A DNA stretch of 64,000 bases. It comes from Pegoplata infirma (taxonomy: Eukaryota > Arthropoda > Insecta > Diptera > Anthomyiidae). The DNA is taken from contig OY992538.1 in assembly GCA_963921195.1 (NCBI GenBank), positions 15,152,330 through 15,216,329 on the forward strand. Direction: 5' to 3'. The translations under genes and the position numbers were made by a program. Positions 20,625-32,000 of this stretch are shown piece after piece. The stretch's first letter is position 1, and each line of letters starts with the position of its first letter. A model generated the notes under the pieces. That model was not told the origin of the DNA. It saw only the letters and a list, made by a program, of their open reading frames with translations, and made no database searches.

Positions 20625-20970
20625 ATGTCAACCAGCAGCCGAATTAAAGCACTTTGTATTTTTAGGTTATGTTGAATGTACCAACATTTTCAAAATGTCC
20701 TTACATTTTCGTTCATAACCTTTGAACCTCTAAGCCGATATCGATCAAATGCAATACCAATCTGCTCGGGAGAACTTCCAATAAATATGTGATGTTTCAG
20801 TCATCTCCTTGTAATATTTTGGCCGTGATCACCATTTTTAGAATGTCTTAAAATCGATTGGGGATCATGAATATATATACTTTATGGGGTCCCAGACCTA
20901 TATTTCGATGAGTTACAAATGGAATGACAAACTTATATATACCCTCTATCACTAGAGTGGAGGGTATAAA
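20625..20970 (+). repeat. Helentron-like repeat, family B, right half after the LTR element
   Basis: The segment resumes with ATGTCAACCAGCAGCCGAATT and ends AGAGTGGAGGGTATAAAA. It completes the copy begun at 12390. Confidence 0.8.
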
Positions 20971-21544
20971 ACAGTCATGGGCATTTTTGTAAATCCTATT
21001 CCCGCGGGAATAGGCTAAAAAATGCTGCTTGTGCGCTGTCAACACACATACATTATAAAATTCTGTTGCTTGAGCAAATTTGTTGACTTTTCGCTTGCTA
21101 CTACTCACACAAGCATAAATGTTATAGTATGTGTGTGCGCATCGCTGGTATAAAAATTAAAAGCCGAAAATCAAAAAATGCTAAATTTTCTTTTGCTTGA
21201 AACAATTTCTATGCTGATTTGCATTTCATTGCCATACAAATTGCGGTGGTGAAGTGGCGATATTTTTTTGCAGAAAGATGAGACTTAACATTCGTAACCA
21301 TATTTACCCGAAATTCCACCTTTTTCATACATAAATATTTTTTTGAAAAAGGTGTTCTCTACTGTTCGAAAAATAGAACAGAGGACCAAAATGGGTTGAA
21401 TGAAAGACTGTCTAAAGCTCTCTGAAAGGATCAAGAAACTTTGAGATTTTTTATAAAAAATTTCTTAAACGTAAGGAAAACCCGAAATTTTTTTGAAAAT
21501 TTTAAATAGCGATATATCTCGAAAATCGTTTGACCGATTTTTTT
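20971..21544. other. Unclassified intronic sequence
   Basis: No gene is seen. The segment is less A/T-homopolymeric than its surroundings and has no recognisable element ends. Confidence 0.4.
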
Positions 21545-22612
21545 ATACATTACACCACTTTGTGGTACAGGGTATAAAGACTTTGTGCTGTGTTTGTAAC
21601 TACCCGAAATATTGGCCCTATACCCACTTTTAAGTATATCGATCGACTTGGAATAACTTTTTAAGTCATTCTAGCGATGTCCGTCCGGCTGTAGCCCCCA
21701 CAAAGATCCGCTTTATTTTGGCACAAATGACTCTAATAATCGTATTATAATAGATGTGTTTTCAAAATTTCGTAGGTAAACTTGTTTTGTTTTTAATAAT
21801 CATCATTCCGAATTTAAAAGAAATCGGACCAGTTCTTCTAGTAGCCCCCATACAAACCACCTTCCAGATATTCACATTTTTTTTTTTTTATAATTCATAA
21901 CAGCGCCTTATAGGCATTGTAGAGGCGAGTTGGTGTTATATATTACATATAGTTCACAATTATTTGATATAATTAATCAAAAAATAAAATATATAAAAAG
22001 TATGCATGTAAAAAAAAAAAATCATAAATTTAATTTATTCTAATTTGTACAAGTGAGATCCTTTCATACTTAAACAAGTTCCTCAATATGTTGCAATATG
22101 TGATTCTTTAACATTGTTTTAAATACTGTAATTCTATTTACATTCTTTATATTCGGTGGCAAATTGTTAAACTCACGACTACCCATGTATTCGATACGCT
22201 GTTTGGTTGTTTCCAACCTACACCAGGCTACCGTTAAGCTCCCATTAGTCCTTGTGCTAATTGAATATTGATTGGTTCGAAAAAGTATTGTATGATGTCC
22301 AATATCATAAATCTCAAAAATTTCGTGAAAATAGGAAATATTTTATTAACATTTTATTTGTGTGTGTTTAACGCATACTTTAATAACCTAATCAAATCTG
22401 ATTATAATCGGACCATTTTTGGACTTGGGTCCTATATGAAAATTTCGCCCGATATTCAGTTAACGCGGTTTGTTGGTAACAAATAAAAGCATATTTCACT
22501 TAAATTTACTTTGTGAGCGTTTTTTACTTATTAAAGATTTGACAAAACAATCGGTCCATGTTTGAACTTAGGACCCATTTTCCGGGAAACACTGGTGTAG
22601 GGTATTATATGG
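21545..22612 (-). repeat. Helentron-like repeat, family A, split by a retroposon
   Basis: The minus-strand copy shows CCAATATTTCGGGTAGTTAC, the TACCCTACACCA-type end at 22590-22605 and TGTACCACAAAGTGGTGTAA at the other end. It is interrupted at 21880-22306 by a non-LTR retrotransposon 3' fragment. Confidence 0.7.
21880..22306 (-). mobile_element. 5'-truncated non-LTR retrotransposon, 3' end
   Basis: On the minus strand an open segment ends at TAA (22072-22070) and reads through GSREFNNLPPNIKNV and FKTMLKNHI. This WN/NLP...FK..LK pattern is typical of the extreme C terminus of CR1- and jockey-like ORF2 proteins, after the RT domain. A short AT-rich 3' UTR and an A-tail (21878-21890 read as T) follow. 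The insertion splits a family A repeat. Only about 79 codons of the protein remain, so it is dead on arrival. The exact clade cannot be set from this piece. Confidence 0.75.
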
Positions 22613-23319
22613 TTATATTTTTCTAATATTATTATGTATCTAATTTCGTTTGCATGTATCCATAGTACCCGAATTACAGCAGTTTAGATTTAAAGGTTTG
22701 AATGTACCAACACTTTCATATTTTGTACTGGATCGCCATTTTAACAGACAGACGGACATCGCTAGATCGACTTAAAATCTATCGAGTATTACGAATAAAT
22801 TTTTTTGAGTCCCAAATTAAAATTTTGGTAAGTTACAAACGGAATGATAAAATTATATAAGATATAAAATGGAGTCCCCCTTATTTTGAAATATCGCAAA
22901 TTAAATGATTAAAGATAAATTAATCATAATGGAAATTTTGTCAAAAGTTATACTAACAACACGCCTAAAATTGTGAAGTTGTTTGTACAAAATCTTTCAA
23001 CAATGTTTTTCATAGACATTTAATTTGTAATTATTTAATAAAGAAAAACACAAAAGGTTGTATTTTGTTTTATCTAAGACTATTTATAAAACATTATAAA
23101 ATCATGTTCATTGTTTTTAACAAATAAATTGCAGTCTGGCGTGGAAAATATACATATAATAGAAAATGCAGTTGATCCTCGTTTTACGCTTACTTTTTTT
23201 TAGAATTTTGATATACGGGCCGGAAAAACCCCGACATTTTTTAATCCTCTGGGTGCAGAACTGTGAACATTTTTTGTATAAAAAATCTTTTATTTGTGTA
23301 ACTAATATACAACAAACAT
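22613..23319. other. Unclassified sequence with a partial repeat core
   Basis: A piece at 22740-22865 contains ACAGACGGACATCGCTAGAT and GTTACAAACGGAATGATAA, the core shared by the Helentron-like families. The remainder shows nothing identifiable. Confidence 0.5.
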
Positions 23320-23495
23320 GAGATTTAGTTTTTCAAAGGTGGCTTTAGTTTCAGAAATATTTTTTTCCTTTGGTCCAATTTTGCCCATTTACGAACTTAA
23401 CCTGCCTATGATGAGACATATTTATACCAAACTGCAGAAGTCTAGCTATTTTATTTTGGACTGCATCGTGTTATTTACAGATGGACGGACATTTA
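23320..23495 (+). repeat. Helentron-like repeat, family C, internal fragment
   Basis: The fragment contains GGTCCAATTTTGCCCATTTA, CGAACTTAACCTGCCTATGA and TTATTTTGGACTGCATCGTG, as in the middle of the copy at 13314-13880. Confidence 0.65.
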
Positions 23496-24264
23496 GACTG
23501 TTGATTATAAGTATGTATTACAACTTTTGTCATATCAACAAAATATTTTGTTGTTGCAATTAAACTACTTTGTTTAAGTAAAATGTGTAGAATATGTTTA
23601 ATTCATTTTAAGCAATTTTACGATATTTTTTCTGTGCATGCAAGAATAGTTTCATTTTGTGTCAAATTGAATACCGCATTGTGAGGGCACAGACTCGACA
23701 GTAGAGTTTTATAAGAAAAAATGGGGAATAACTAAGCGATTCTAGGAGAAAACAGAGCGGTTTTTAGCTATTTTTAAGCTAACATGGCAACTCTTTCTAC
23801 GACTTAGGAGTGAGTGAAACAATAAAAACCGACCTGGCATCTATTTTTCTTATGGTGCGTTATATTATCTTTCTCTTTCTAACCTAATTCGTAGAATATT
23901 TTGAAAAAATTAACCTTATGGTTAAGGACTACTTTTTTGACACCTGTCACTTATGTCGAGTCTGTATTAGTCTGTGGTGAGGATTTCAATATTTATCACC
24001 CCACAACAATTTTGATTTACTTTCGATCACGTGATTTGAAGGTTACCTACATATGTTTATATTAAACAAATATCAATACACAAAACAATTAGAACATGCT
24101 TATTTCTTAACAAGTGCCTGGATAAGTTATCAATATTACGCTAATGAAGGCACGACAAGTAAAATGTTAAAGATTATTTAAACAAAATAAAAACAAGTGT
24201 CTACTAAACAAAGTGGAAGGAACACACATGTTAACATTAGACAGTATTTGATAAATGCACTTAC

Positions 24265-24399
24265 CTTGACATTTTTGTAACGTCTTTTTGTAGCGGTATT
24301 TAGATCCTCATGAACTTTATCTAAAAGCCAAAATAAAAATTCTTGAGCATCGTGTTGTGTTGAGCTACGAAATTGTGAGCCATAACGATCGACAACAGC
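24265..24399 (-). CDS. Usp15-31: Ubiquitin-specific protease, third visible exon (QHDAQEF box)
   Basis: This exon is also 135 nt (45 codons) and phase 0 at both ends, with acceptor TTCCTTCAG|GCT and donor AAG|GTAAGT. It contains YGSQF and the QHDAQEFL box, the second conserved block of USP catalytic domains, followed by LLDKVHEDLN. These order and spacing features match the USP31/USP43 branch. The following intron is about 21.7 kb and contains an entire LTR retrotransposon, so the gene must splice across a very repeat-rich intron. Confidence 0.94.
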
Positions 24400-24481
24400 C
24401 TGAAGGAAAGAAAAGAAATATATGAAATGTAGTTTACACATTAAGTTAAATCATTAAAAAAATGTAATTATAATATTAAAC

Positions 24482-26174
24482 ATGAGCCGGATAATATACG
24501 TCTTAATGTAGAGATCAAATGAAGTAAAACTGCATTTACAGTTTTTCATTTCGTAATCCTGTTTAAAAGGACTTCAAAGTTTTAAAGGACTACATTTTGT
24601 AAAATATTTTTTAAATATTTATACTTTTCTTATAATGTCACTATTAATGGAAAATGAAAGATATTTTTTTTTCCATATCAGGAAAAAGGATGTAAATAAT
24701 GCCCTTTCCAAATTTTATACACATATTTTGTTAAACATTTTTAATGATATTGAAGGATAAAGGTTTGAAAGGACATTACATACCTCCTTTTTTCCTGATA
24801 AGTCAAAATAATAAATTGGAAAAATTAAAGGAGATCCTGCGCTTTCTTTTTTCGTCACCAGTGACATCCTAGAACAAGTACAAATATTTAAAAATATTTT
24901 ACAAAAATTTAATCCTCTAAAACTTTGAAGTCCTTTTAAAAGGAAACAGGATCACGAAATGAAAAACTCTAAATGCAGTTTTACTACATTCAGTCTCTTG
25001 TTTCAAACGTATATTATTCAGTTCGTGTTTAACGTATTTTTTAATTTTTGTCGGACGGTGTAATATACGTCTGAATGTAATGATCAAATTGAGTAAAACT
25101 GCATTTACAGTTTTTCATTTCGTGAAAAGACTTAAAAGTTTTAAAAATACTTAAAAGTTTTAAAGGATTACATTTTGTAAAATATTTTTTAAATATTTAT
25201 ACTTGTCTTATAATGTCACTACTGATGGCAAATGAAAGAGGAGAATCTTCGCTAATTTTTAAATTTTATCAAAATATTTTGTTAAAAATTTCAAATGTTA
25301 TTAAAAGATAAAGGTTTGAAAGGACATAACCTCCGTTTTTTCCTGATAAGACAAAATAATAAAATGGAAAAATTATCGGAGATCCTGCCCTTTCATTTTC
25401 TGTCACTATAGTGACATCAGGACTAGTACAAATATTTAACAAGTAAAAAAGTTAAATTCGGCCTTGCCGAATGTAGTGATACCCTCCACAATTTTAAAAA
25501 GATTATTGCAAAAAACTTTATTTAAGGAGAAATTGCTTTTGAAAAAAAAAAAAAATTTTGAAAAAAAATTTCCGCGAAAAAAAATTTTGGTAAAAAAAAA
25601 TCCACGATTTTTTTTTGTCAAAAAATATGTTCGTACTTGTTTAAATACCATTTGGTGTTCAATTATGTTCACATATGTCAACCAGAAGCCGAATTAAAGC
25701 ATTTTGTATTTTTAGGTTATGTTGAATGTACTGAAATTTTTGAGGTGTGCTTACATTTTTGTTCATAACTTTTGAACCGCTGAACCGATATCGCTCAAAT
25801 GCAATACCAAACTTCTCGGGAGAACTTCCAATGAATATGTTAAGTTTCAGTCATCTCTGTGCAATATTTTGTCCGCGACAGCATTTTCCACAGACAGACA
25901 GACGGACATCGCTAGAATGTCTTAGAATCGATCGGGCATCATGAATATATATACTTTATGGGGTCCCAGACCGATATTTCAATGAGTTACACTATCACTA
26001 GAGTGGAGGGTATAAAAAAAAATTACAAAAATTGAATCCTAGAAAACTTTAAAGCCCTTTTAAAGGGAAACAGGATCACGAAATGAAAAACTGTAAATGT
26101 AGTTTTACTACATTTATTCTCTAGTTATATTATCCAGTTCGTGTTTAATGTCTTTTTTTGTCGCACGGTGTTCT
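24482..26174. repeat. Two tandem fold-back repeats; the second is split by a Helentron-like copy
   Basis: The unit from ATAATATACGTC contains GTAAAACTGCATTTACAGTT, CTTCAAAGTTTTAAAGGA and TATAATGTCACT, then the same words in reverse complement, and closes with TTTTTGTCG(G/C)ACGGTG. Copy 1 covers about 24482-25065 and copy 2 about 25066-26174 with the insert removed. Both lie in the 1.8-kb intron of the protease gene. Confidence 0.75.
25439..26016 (+). repeat. Helentron-like repeat, family B, complete reference copy
   Basis: The copy starts CAAGTAAAAAAGTTAAATT with the hairpin CGGCCTTGCCG and ATACCCTCCAC. The middle has a poly-purine tract, CACATATGTCAACCAGAAGC, CAGACAGACGGACATCGCTA and ATATATATACTTTATGGGG, and it ends GAGTGGAGGGTATAAAA. 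The last third matches what I remember of DINE-1/INE-1 (TATAAAGTATATATATTC, GACATGTCCGTCTG in the other orientation). It is inserted in a fold-back repeat. Confidence 0.8.
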
Positions 26175-26230
26175 TAATGCAATAAATTAAATTCATCGTG
26201 TTAACAATGTTTTAATTGTGTTTAAATTAC

Positions 26231-26365
26231 CTTAAAACTAGTGCTGTGATCACTTTCATTTTTACAAGTCCATAAGGCTTTCAACACATTAGCCAATTGT
26301 TCAGTTAATTCACCTTTAGTACCAAATTTTCGTGAATTAATCTTATTGCGCCGCTTTAAATCAGC
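26231..26365 (-). CDS. Usp15-31: Ubiquitin-specific protease, second visible exon
   Basis: This exon has 135 nt, exactly 45 codons, in phase 0 at both ends. Its acceptor reads TTTTCAG|GCT and its donor AAG|GTAATT. It encodes the helical 'fingers/thumb' segment that follows the Cys box in USP31/USP43, with the family motifs KFGTKGELTEQLA and LKALWT recognisable. It joins in frame to the Cys-box exon 9.2 kb upstream and to the next exon 1.8 kb downstream. The downstream intron contains a Helentron-like copy inserted into a fold-back repeat, and the upstream one contains the nested transposon stack. Confidence 0.93.
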
Positions 26366-26539
26366 CTGAAAATAACAGAAACAAAAAAAAAAACATTGAA
26401 AAAAATAAAACATATTATTAAATGATTACTACATCAAATACTCATATAAAATGGTGTTGCACAGTGGAACATTTAGATTATTAAATAATTATTAAATAAT
26501 TTTTTTTTATAATTATTGGACGTTAACTACCTAAACTCT

Positions 26540-26625
26540 ATTTAATTCGGCTGTGACGAATCTTTTTTACCATCCAACATTTAAGACCATTTTATTTTTT
26601 TACAGGGGCGTTCTTTTCTGGTCGG
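26540..26625 (+). repeat. Helentron-like repeat, family C, 5' end separated from its 3' part
   Basis: AATTCGGCTGTGACGAATC and CATCCAACATT are the family C start. The matching remainder appears at 27811 (CCAGGGGCGTATTTT), so about 1.2 kb, including a family A copy, lies between the two pieces. Confidence 0.6.
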
Positions 26626-26689
26626 AAAAGGTTATTAAAACTTCTTTTGAGAAATAAGTGAAATAAAATTTTTGACAAATTTTTTGAGT

Positions 26690-26890
26690 GAAATTTTGTT
26701 TTTAAAAGTTAAAATGTTCCAAAATAGTACTTTTTTATAAACAGTACTAAAGTTGTACTTTTTAAAACAAAGTACCAAAATACTAAAATAATACCATTTC
26801 TTATAAAGTACCCAAAATAGTACTACTTTTTGATAAAAAGTATCGAAACTTCTAGTTTCGAAAATTTTATTGAAGTCTTGAATACAACAA
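26690..26890. repeat. Small block of GTAC hairpin repeats
   Basis: Degenerate units of the type AGTACTTTTTTATAAA...AGTACCAAAAT, the same repeat that fills 55-58 kb and 62-64 kb. Confidence 0.7.
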
Positions 26891-26921
26891 TTTTTTGCCA
26901 ATTTTTTGCGTTTTATAATAA

Positions 26922-27810
26922 ACAAGTGAGAGTGTTACGGTCAATACCGACCATGTAATACCCTACACCAAAGTTCCCCGAAAAATGGGTCCGATGGACG
27001 GATTAGATCTATATTTTGTCAAATCTTTAATAAGTGTAAAAAACACTCACAAATCAAATTTGAGTGAAATAGGCTTCTATTTGTTGACAATAAACCGCTT
27101 TAACTGAATATCGGGCGAAATTTTCACAAGAGGCCTAAGTCCAAAACTGGTCCGATGATTATCAGATTTGATAAGGCTTTTAAGTACGCGTTTAACATAC
27201 ACAAACAAAATTTTAATTAAATATTTTCTATTTTCATGAAATTTGAGAGATTTATGTGAAAATCGGAAAGGTGGTTTGTATTGGGGCTACAAGAAGAAAT
27301 AGTCGGATTTCTTTAAAATTCGGAATGGTGATTTGTGAATACAAAACACGTTTACCTGCCAAATATAAAAAATATACCTATTATAACACGGTTATTATAG
27401 TCATTTGAGCCAAAACTAAAGAGGACCTTTGTATGGGGGCTAGGTCTAAATATGGACCGATTTTTTCAATTTTAATAGGCTTCGTCCTTGGGCCAAAAGA
27501 GGCTTAAGGCTTTGTATGGGGGCTAGGTCTAAATATGGACCGATCTTTTCAATTTTAATAGGATTCGTCCTTGGGCCAAAAGAGGCTTAAGTCTTAAATT
27601 TCAAGTCAATTGATCAAAAATCGCGACCTGTATCGTGTTTACGCCGTTTACATGGACAGACAGAGACGGACATCGCTAAATCGACTCAAAAAGTGATTCT
27701 GAGTCGATTGGTATACTTAAAGGTGGGTCTAGGACCAATATTTCGGGTAGTTACAAACATCAGCACAAACTCATTATACCCTGTACCACAGTGTGGTGTA
27801 GGGTATAAAA
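26922..27810 (+). repeat. Helentron-like repeat, family A, complete copy
   Basis: The copy starts AACAAGTGAGAGTGTTACGG with a CGGTCAATACCG hairpin and ATACCCTACACCA, and ends TGTGGTGTAGGGTATAAAA; the ends are inverted. Internal landmarks are CAAATCTTTAATAAGTGTAA, ATGGGGGCTAGGTCTAAATA (twice, 70 bp apart), GACATCGCTAAATCGACTC and CCAATATTTCGGGTAGTTAC. Confidence 0.8.
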
Positions 27811-28256
27811 AATTTCCAGGGGCGTATTTTTTTTTTTTTGGGGGGGGGGGATGGTTGGTGGTAGACGTTGGGGTAATTTCTTCTGACATAGGAATGTTGA
27901 ATTTGCTTTAGAAAAGTACAAAAAACTCTGCAAAAAATTCTGTTTTTCTTAGGGCTTGTTTAGTTCTCTAAGGGGGAACTTTTTCCTCTTGGTCCGATTT
28001 TGCCCATTTCCGAACTTAACCTGCCTAGGAATATAAGACATATTCGTGCCAAACTTCGGAAGTCTAGCTCTTTTATTTTGGACTGTTTCGTGCCCTCTAC
28101 AAACGGACAGACGGACGGACATCGCTAGAATGTCTTAGAATCGATCACTGATCAATAAAATATACACTTTATAGGCTCCTAGACCGATATTTCAATGCGT
28201 TACACACGGAATGACAAAGTGAGTATATCCCCATACTGTGGTTGGAGGGTATAAAA
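27811..28256 (+). repeat. Helentron-like repeat, family C, 3' part
   Basis: The segment contains the poly-G tract, GGTCCGATTTTGCCCATTTC and GGACATCGCTAGAATGTC, and ends GTTGGAGGGTATAAAA. It is probably the continuation of the fragment at 26540-26625. Confidence 0.65.
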
Positions 28257-28579
28257 ATCATTGATGACCTTAAATCACAGACCATATAGACATGCAACAC
28301 GAGTGCTTATTTTGGTACTTTCAATATGGACGCATACAAAATACTACTAAATTTACTTCTCTGTCTAGAATACGTGTACTTGTATGTGTGAGCTTTTACA
28401 TCTGTATTTTCGTTGTTTGTTTATGTTTTGTATGAAACGTCAAAAGTTACCCGCGCGTGCCGTCACTAATACATACACATGTGAGAAACTTATTCGTTTC
28501 ACTTAAATAAAACGTTCTCAAAGCACTTTGTTACATTGCTTTTAAACGCTTTAACCTAGCGTAAATCGATGTTATCATT
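28257..28579. other. Unclassified intronic sequence
   Basis: No gene or repeat end is recognised in this 0.3-kb stretch. Confidence 0.4.
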
Positions 28580-29099
28580 CCAATCATCTGACAATTGATA
28601 AAAAGTAATCGGCCCAGTTATTCTTGTAAACCCTACACAAACTATCCGGGTGCATTCTCCCGATATTCACATAAATCTATCAAATTTCATGAAAATAGAA
28701 TAAAATTTAAAATTTTGTTTATGTGTGTTTAACGCGTAATTGAAAATCCTAATAAAATCTGATTATAATTAAACCATTATTTAGTGTCCGACCGAATATT
28801 CGGCCTCGGCTTCGGCCAAAAAGCACTATTCGGCCACTATTCGGCTTCGGCCACAATTTTGGCTGAATAGGCCGAATACCTAATAATTGTATCATATTTG
28901 AGGAGGTTCATAACAAAACGCGCCAATTCCACTTTTTGAGTTTTTTGTTTTTTTGACTGAATTCTATTCTACACATTAACATCTTTGTAACCATTACTAA
29001 AAAACATCCCAAAGCTCAATATTTGCACAGCAATTCACTACTGACTTTAATTATGAAACATCCCAATGCTCAGTACTTACACTCATACTCAGTACTGAC

Positions 29100-32000
29100 T
29101 AGGGCTTCCAATCGGGATATCCCGATCCCGGAAATCCCGGGATTTTCGGCATTAGGCAAATCCCGAATCTCGGGATTTCTGATTTTCAATCCCGGGATTT
29201 TCGGGATCCCGATTTTTTTATTTTTTTTCAATATTTTTAGATTTTTTTAAATAATTTGTGTAAAATATGAATTTTGTGGAACAAAATAAAAAAAAATCTA
29301 TAAAAGTTCCGTCAGGTACCATGTTTTTGTTTTAAAAAAATGTGAAACATTTGCGAAATGTAAAAAAACTCTAAAAACTTGTGGTGGTACGACATTTGGG
29401 CTTTTATATTTATTACTTTTACTCTTACCGTAAATGGCTTTTGACACATCTTAACTCCTTAAGTTGTAAACTTTTTTAATTTTATGTTTTACTAAACATT
29501 TTTCAAAGACGTGAGTGGGTTTTGACTCACGCTCACGCAAACAAAAATGGAATCGCTCACTTATGACTTACGCTCACGCATGAGTCATGCAAACTCTACT
29601 CTCGCTAACACATTTTTTACCAAATATAACATTGCTAAAAAATATTTTTTTTGCAAGAAATAAAAAAAAAATTAAATCACGCAAGCTTTAGCAAAAAATT
29701 AATCACTTATGCAAAATTCAAAAATTCATATTTTTTTTTTCAACTCACGCTCACTAAAAGTTGAATGAGCCACGACGAAAGATAAGAAAGATAATCGAAT
29801 ACGTATATTCATTCTTCACATGAGGAATCACAAACTTTTTTTTTGAAGTTCACAACATCAACTTTGCTAATCTTTACGAACGCGTGGATTTTTCAAAGTG
29901 ACAAAAAATCAGGGACCCGATTTTAATACTTTTAAAACTATCTTTTTATATTTTTCTTTAAAAAAAACAAACACTTGTGTTCAATAAAAAAATAAAAATC
30001 CATTCGGAGTTTTTTATTTTAATCAAAGTTGAAAATAATTTTTATTGTTCAAAATCAAAATTTGAAAAAATCGTTTGTGATATTTATCAGGAAAGTTTAA
30101 AATTATTTTCATCTTTTTTTTATTTTTTTCATCGGATGAAAATAGTTTAATAAAAAAATTAAAACAGAAATTAGTTGAAGGATAATTTAATTATTTTTAT
30201 AAAAAAGTGATATGTTGTAAAAAATTAAGATTTATATGTACATTTATGTACAATAGGGCGTGAAATTTTTCGCCACTTTGTCCAATTGTGATATTTTTTG
30301 GCCTTAAGTTTCGCCCTCGGTTATCACTTTCTGTCTGCCGTTTTATCATGATTGCGAAACTGGCAAACATAACGTTCGTATCATTGTAGAAGAAAATTGT
30401 ATTTGGTCCAAAAAATCCATAATCATTAACATTTTTGAATCCGTCTCTGATTTTATGATAACACATCAAGTGGTTTTTCATTTAGGAACAATTTTGACCG
30501 ATTTCGTGCAAAGCCTTGGATGTACTAGATCAAAATAAGTTTGTATAAATACATCGCGCTTTCCAATCACAATGACCAAAAACAAAATTAAAAACACAAA
30601 TCGGTTCTAAGTGCATATTAAGACACGTAGTTTTATGCATTAAATTTGATGGTGATTCATTGACTGCTACTAAAAAAAATGGAACAAGATCTAAAAATTT
30701 TGCACAATTTTCAAAAATGCCATACATTTTTTGCAATTTATTTTAAACCACCTTTGACTTTGTGACCTAATGTTACAAAAACTTAGTTTGACCAACAGTC
30801 CGCCATATTTAAAAAAAAACAGCGAATGTGCCTCGTGAAAAACTTGTATTTTAGAAGAAAACGTTTTTTGTTTTAAATTTTGAGCAGCTTCTTTTACTAT
30901 TCTCGACATATTAATGGAATACGATTTCATTATTTTGCATTTTATAGAAGGCGACAGTAGTGATATAAAACAATGGAGAAATTAAAAAAAAATTTGGGAA
31001 AGAAGGAAAAAGTTATGGATATTTTCTAGCCATTTTTCAAAATCTTTCAACTTTTACCCTCTGTAATTATAACAGATACAGAGATCTGCTCCTTAAACTT
31101 TGCGCTACGATAGTTCAAGGTCTTGTCTACACAATTGCGCTTGCAGATTTCCTTAATTCGAAAAATTGGAGGTTTTATTAACCATTATTGTCGGTTGTGA
31201 TATATATTTGTTTAAGTTTTTATAAAAATTGTATTTAAAATATTTGATTCAAAAATAAACAAAAGATGAAAAAAAAGATATTTATATTTTTTATTTTTAA
31301 ATATATTCCTCCTTCCCAGCAAAACTTTTCGGAGTCATTCAAAAATAACTAGTTCTATAAGTACTTCAAAGCTTGTCACGATAGGTTCTCAAAGAGCATC
31401 CTGGAACTAGTGATGTCACAACTACTTCTAGAAGTGATCCAAAAGGGTAATATTGTGATTCCAAAGAGCTTTTTTGGAGTAGTTTGGGAACTAGTGATTT
31501 GGAACTAGTCGTACATGACTTCTGCACCACTTCCATGAAGCAAATACTGGTTCTCAAATAACATCTTGAAAGCTGTTTCAAAAACTTATAATTTTTTTCA
31601 AAAAAGAAAAAAATATATATTTGATTACGCATTTCTCTGTTGCATCTTCTATTTGGAAAAAGTCAAACTTTTTGAAATATGTACAGAGGGGCTAAAAATA
31701 TTATTAAGTATTGGGTAATTTGTTTGGTATTATTAAGTATTAAGGCATTAGTGCAAATAGGTTTTTATAGATCCATTCAATTACTTTACTAAAATCTGCA
31801 ATATACTACTTTATTTTATACAGCTGGATTTTTTTATTACAAAAAGTAAACAAAACTTTCCAATTGTAGCAAAATTAATAAGCAATTTGAGTAATCCAAC
31901 TAAGCATATAATAATATTTTTTTTTCTTCAAAAATCGCTTATTTTCCTTCTAGATAATTTCCAATTGCATTAATGAAATAATAAAAATAATACGGAAACA

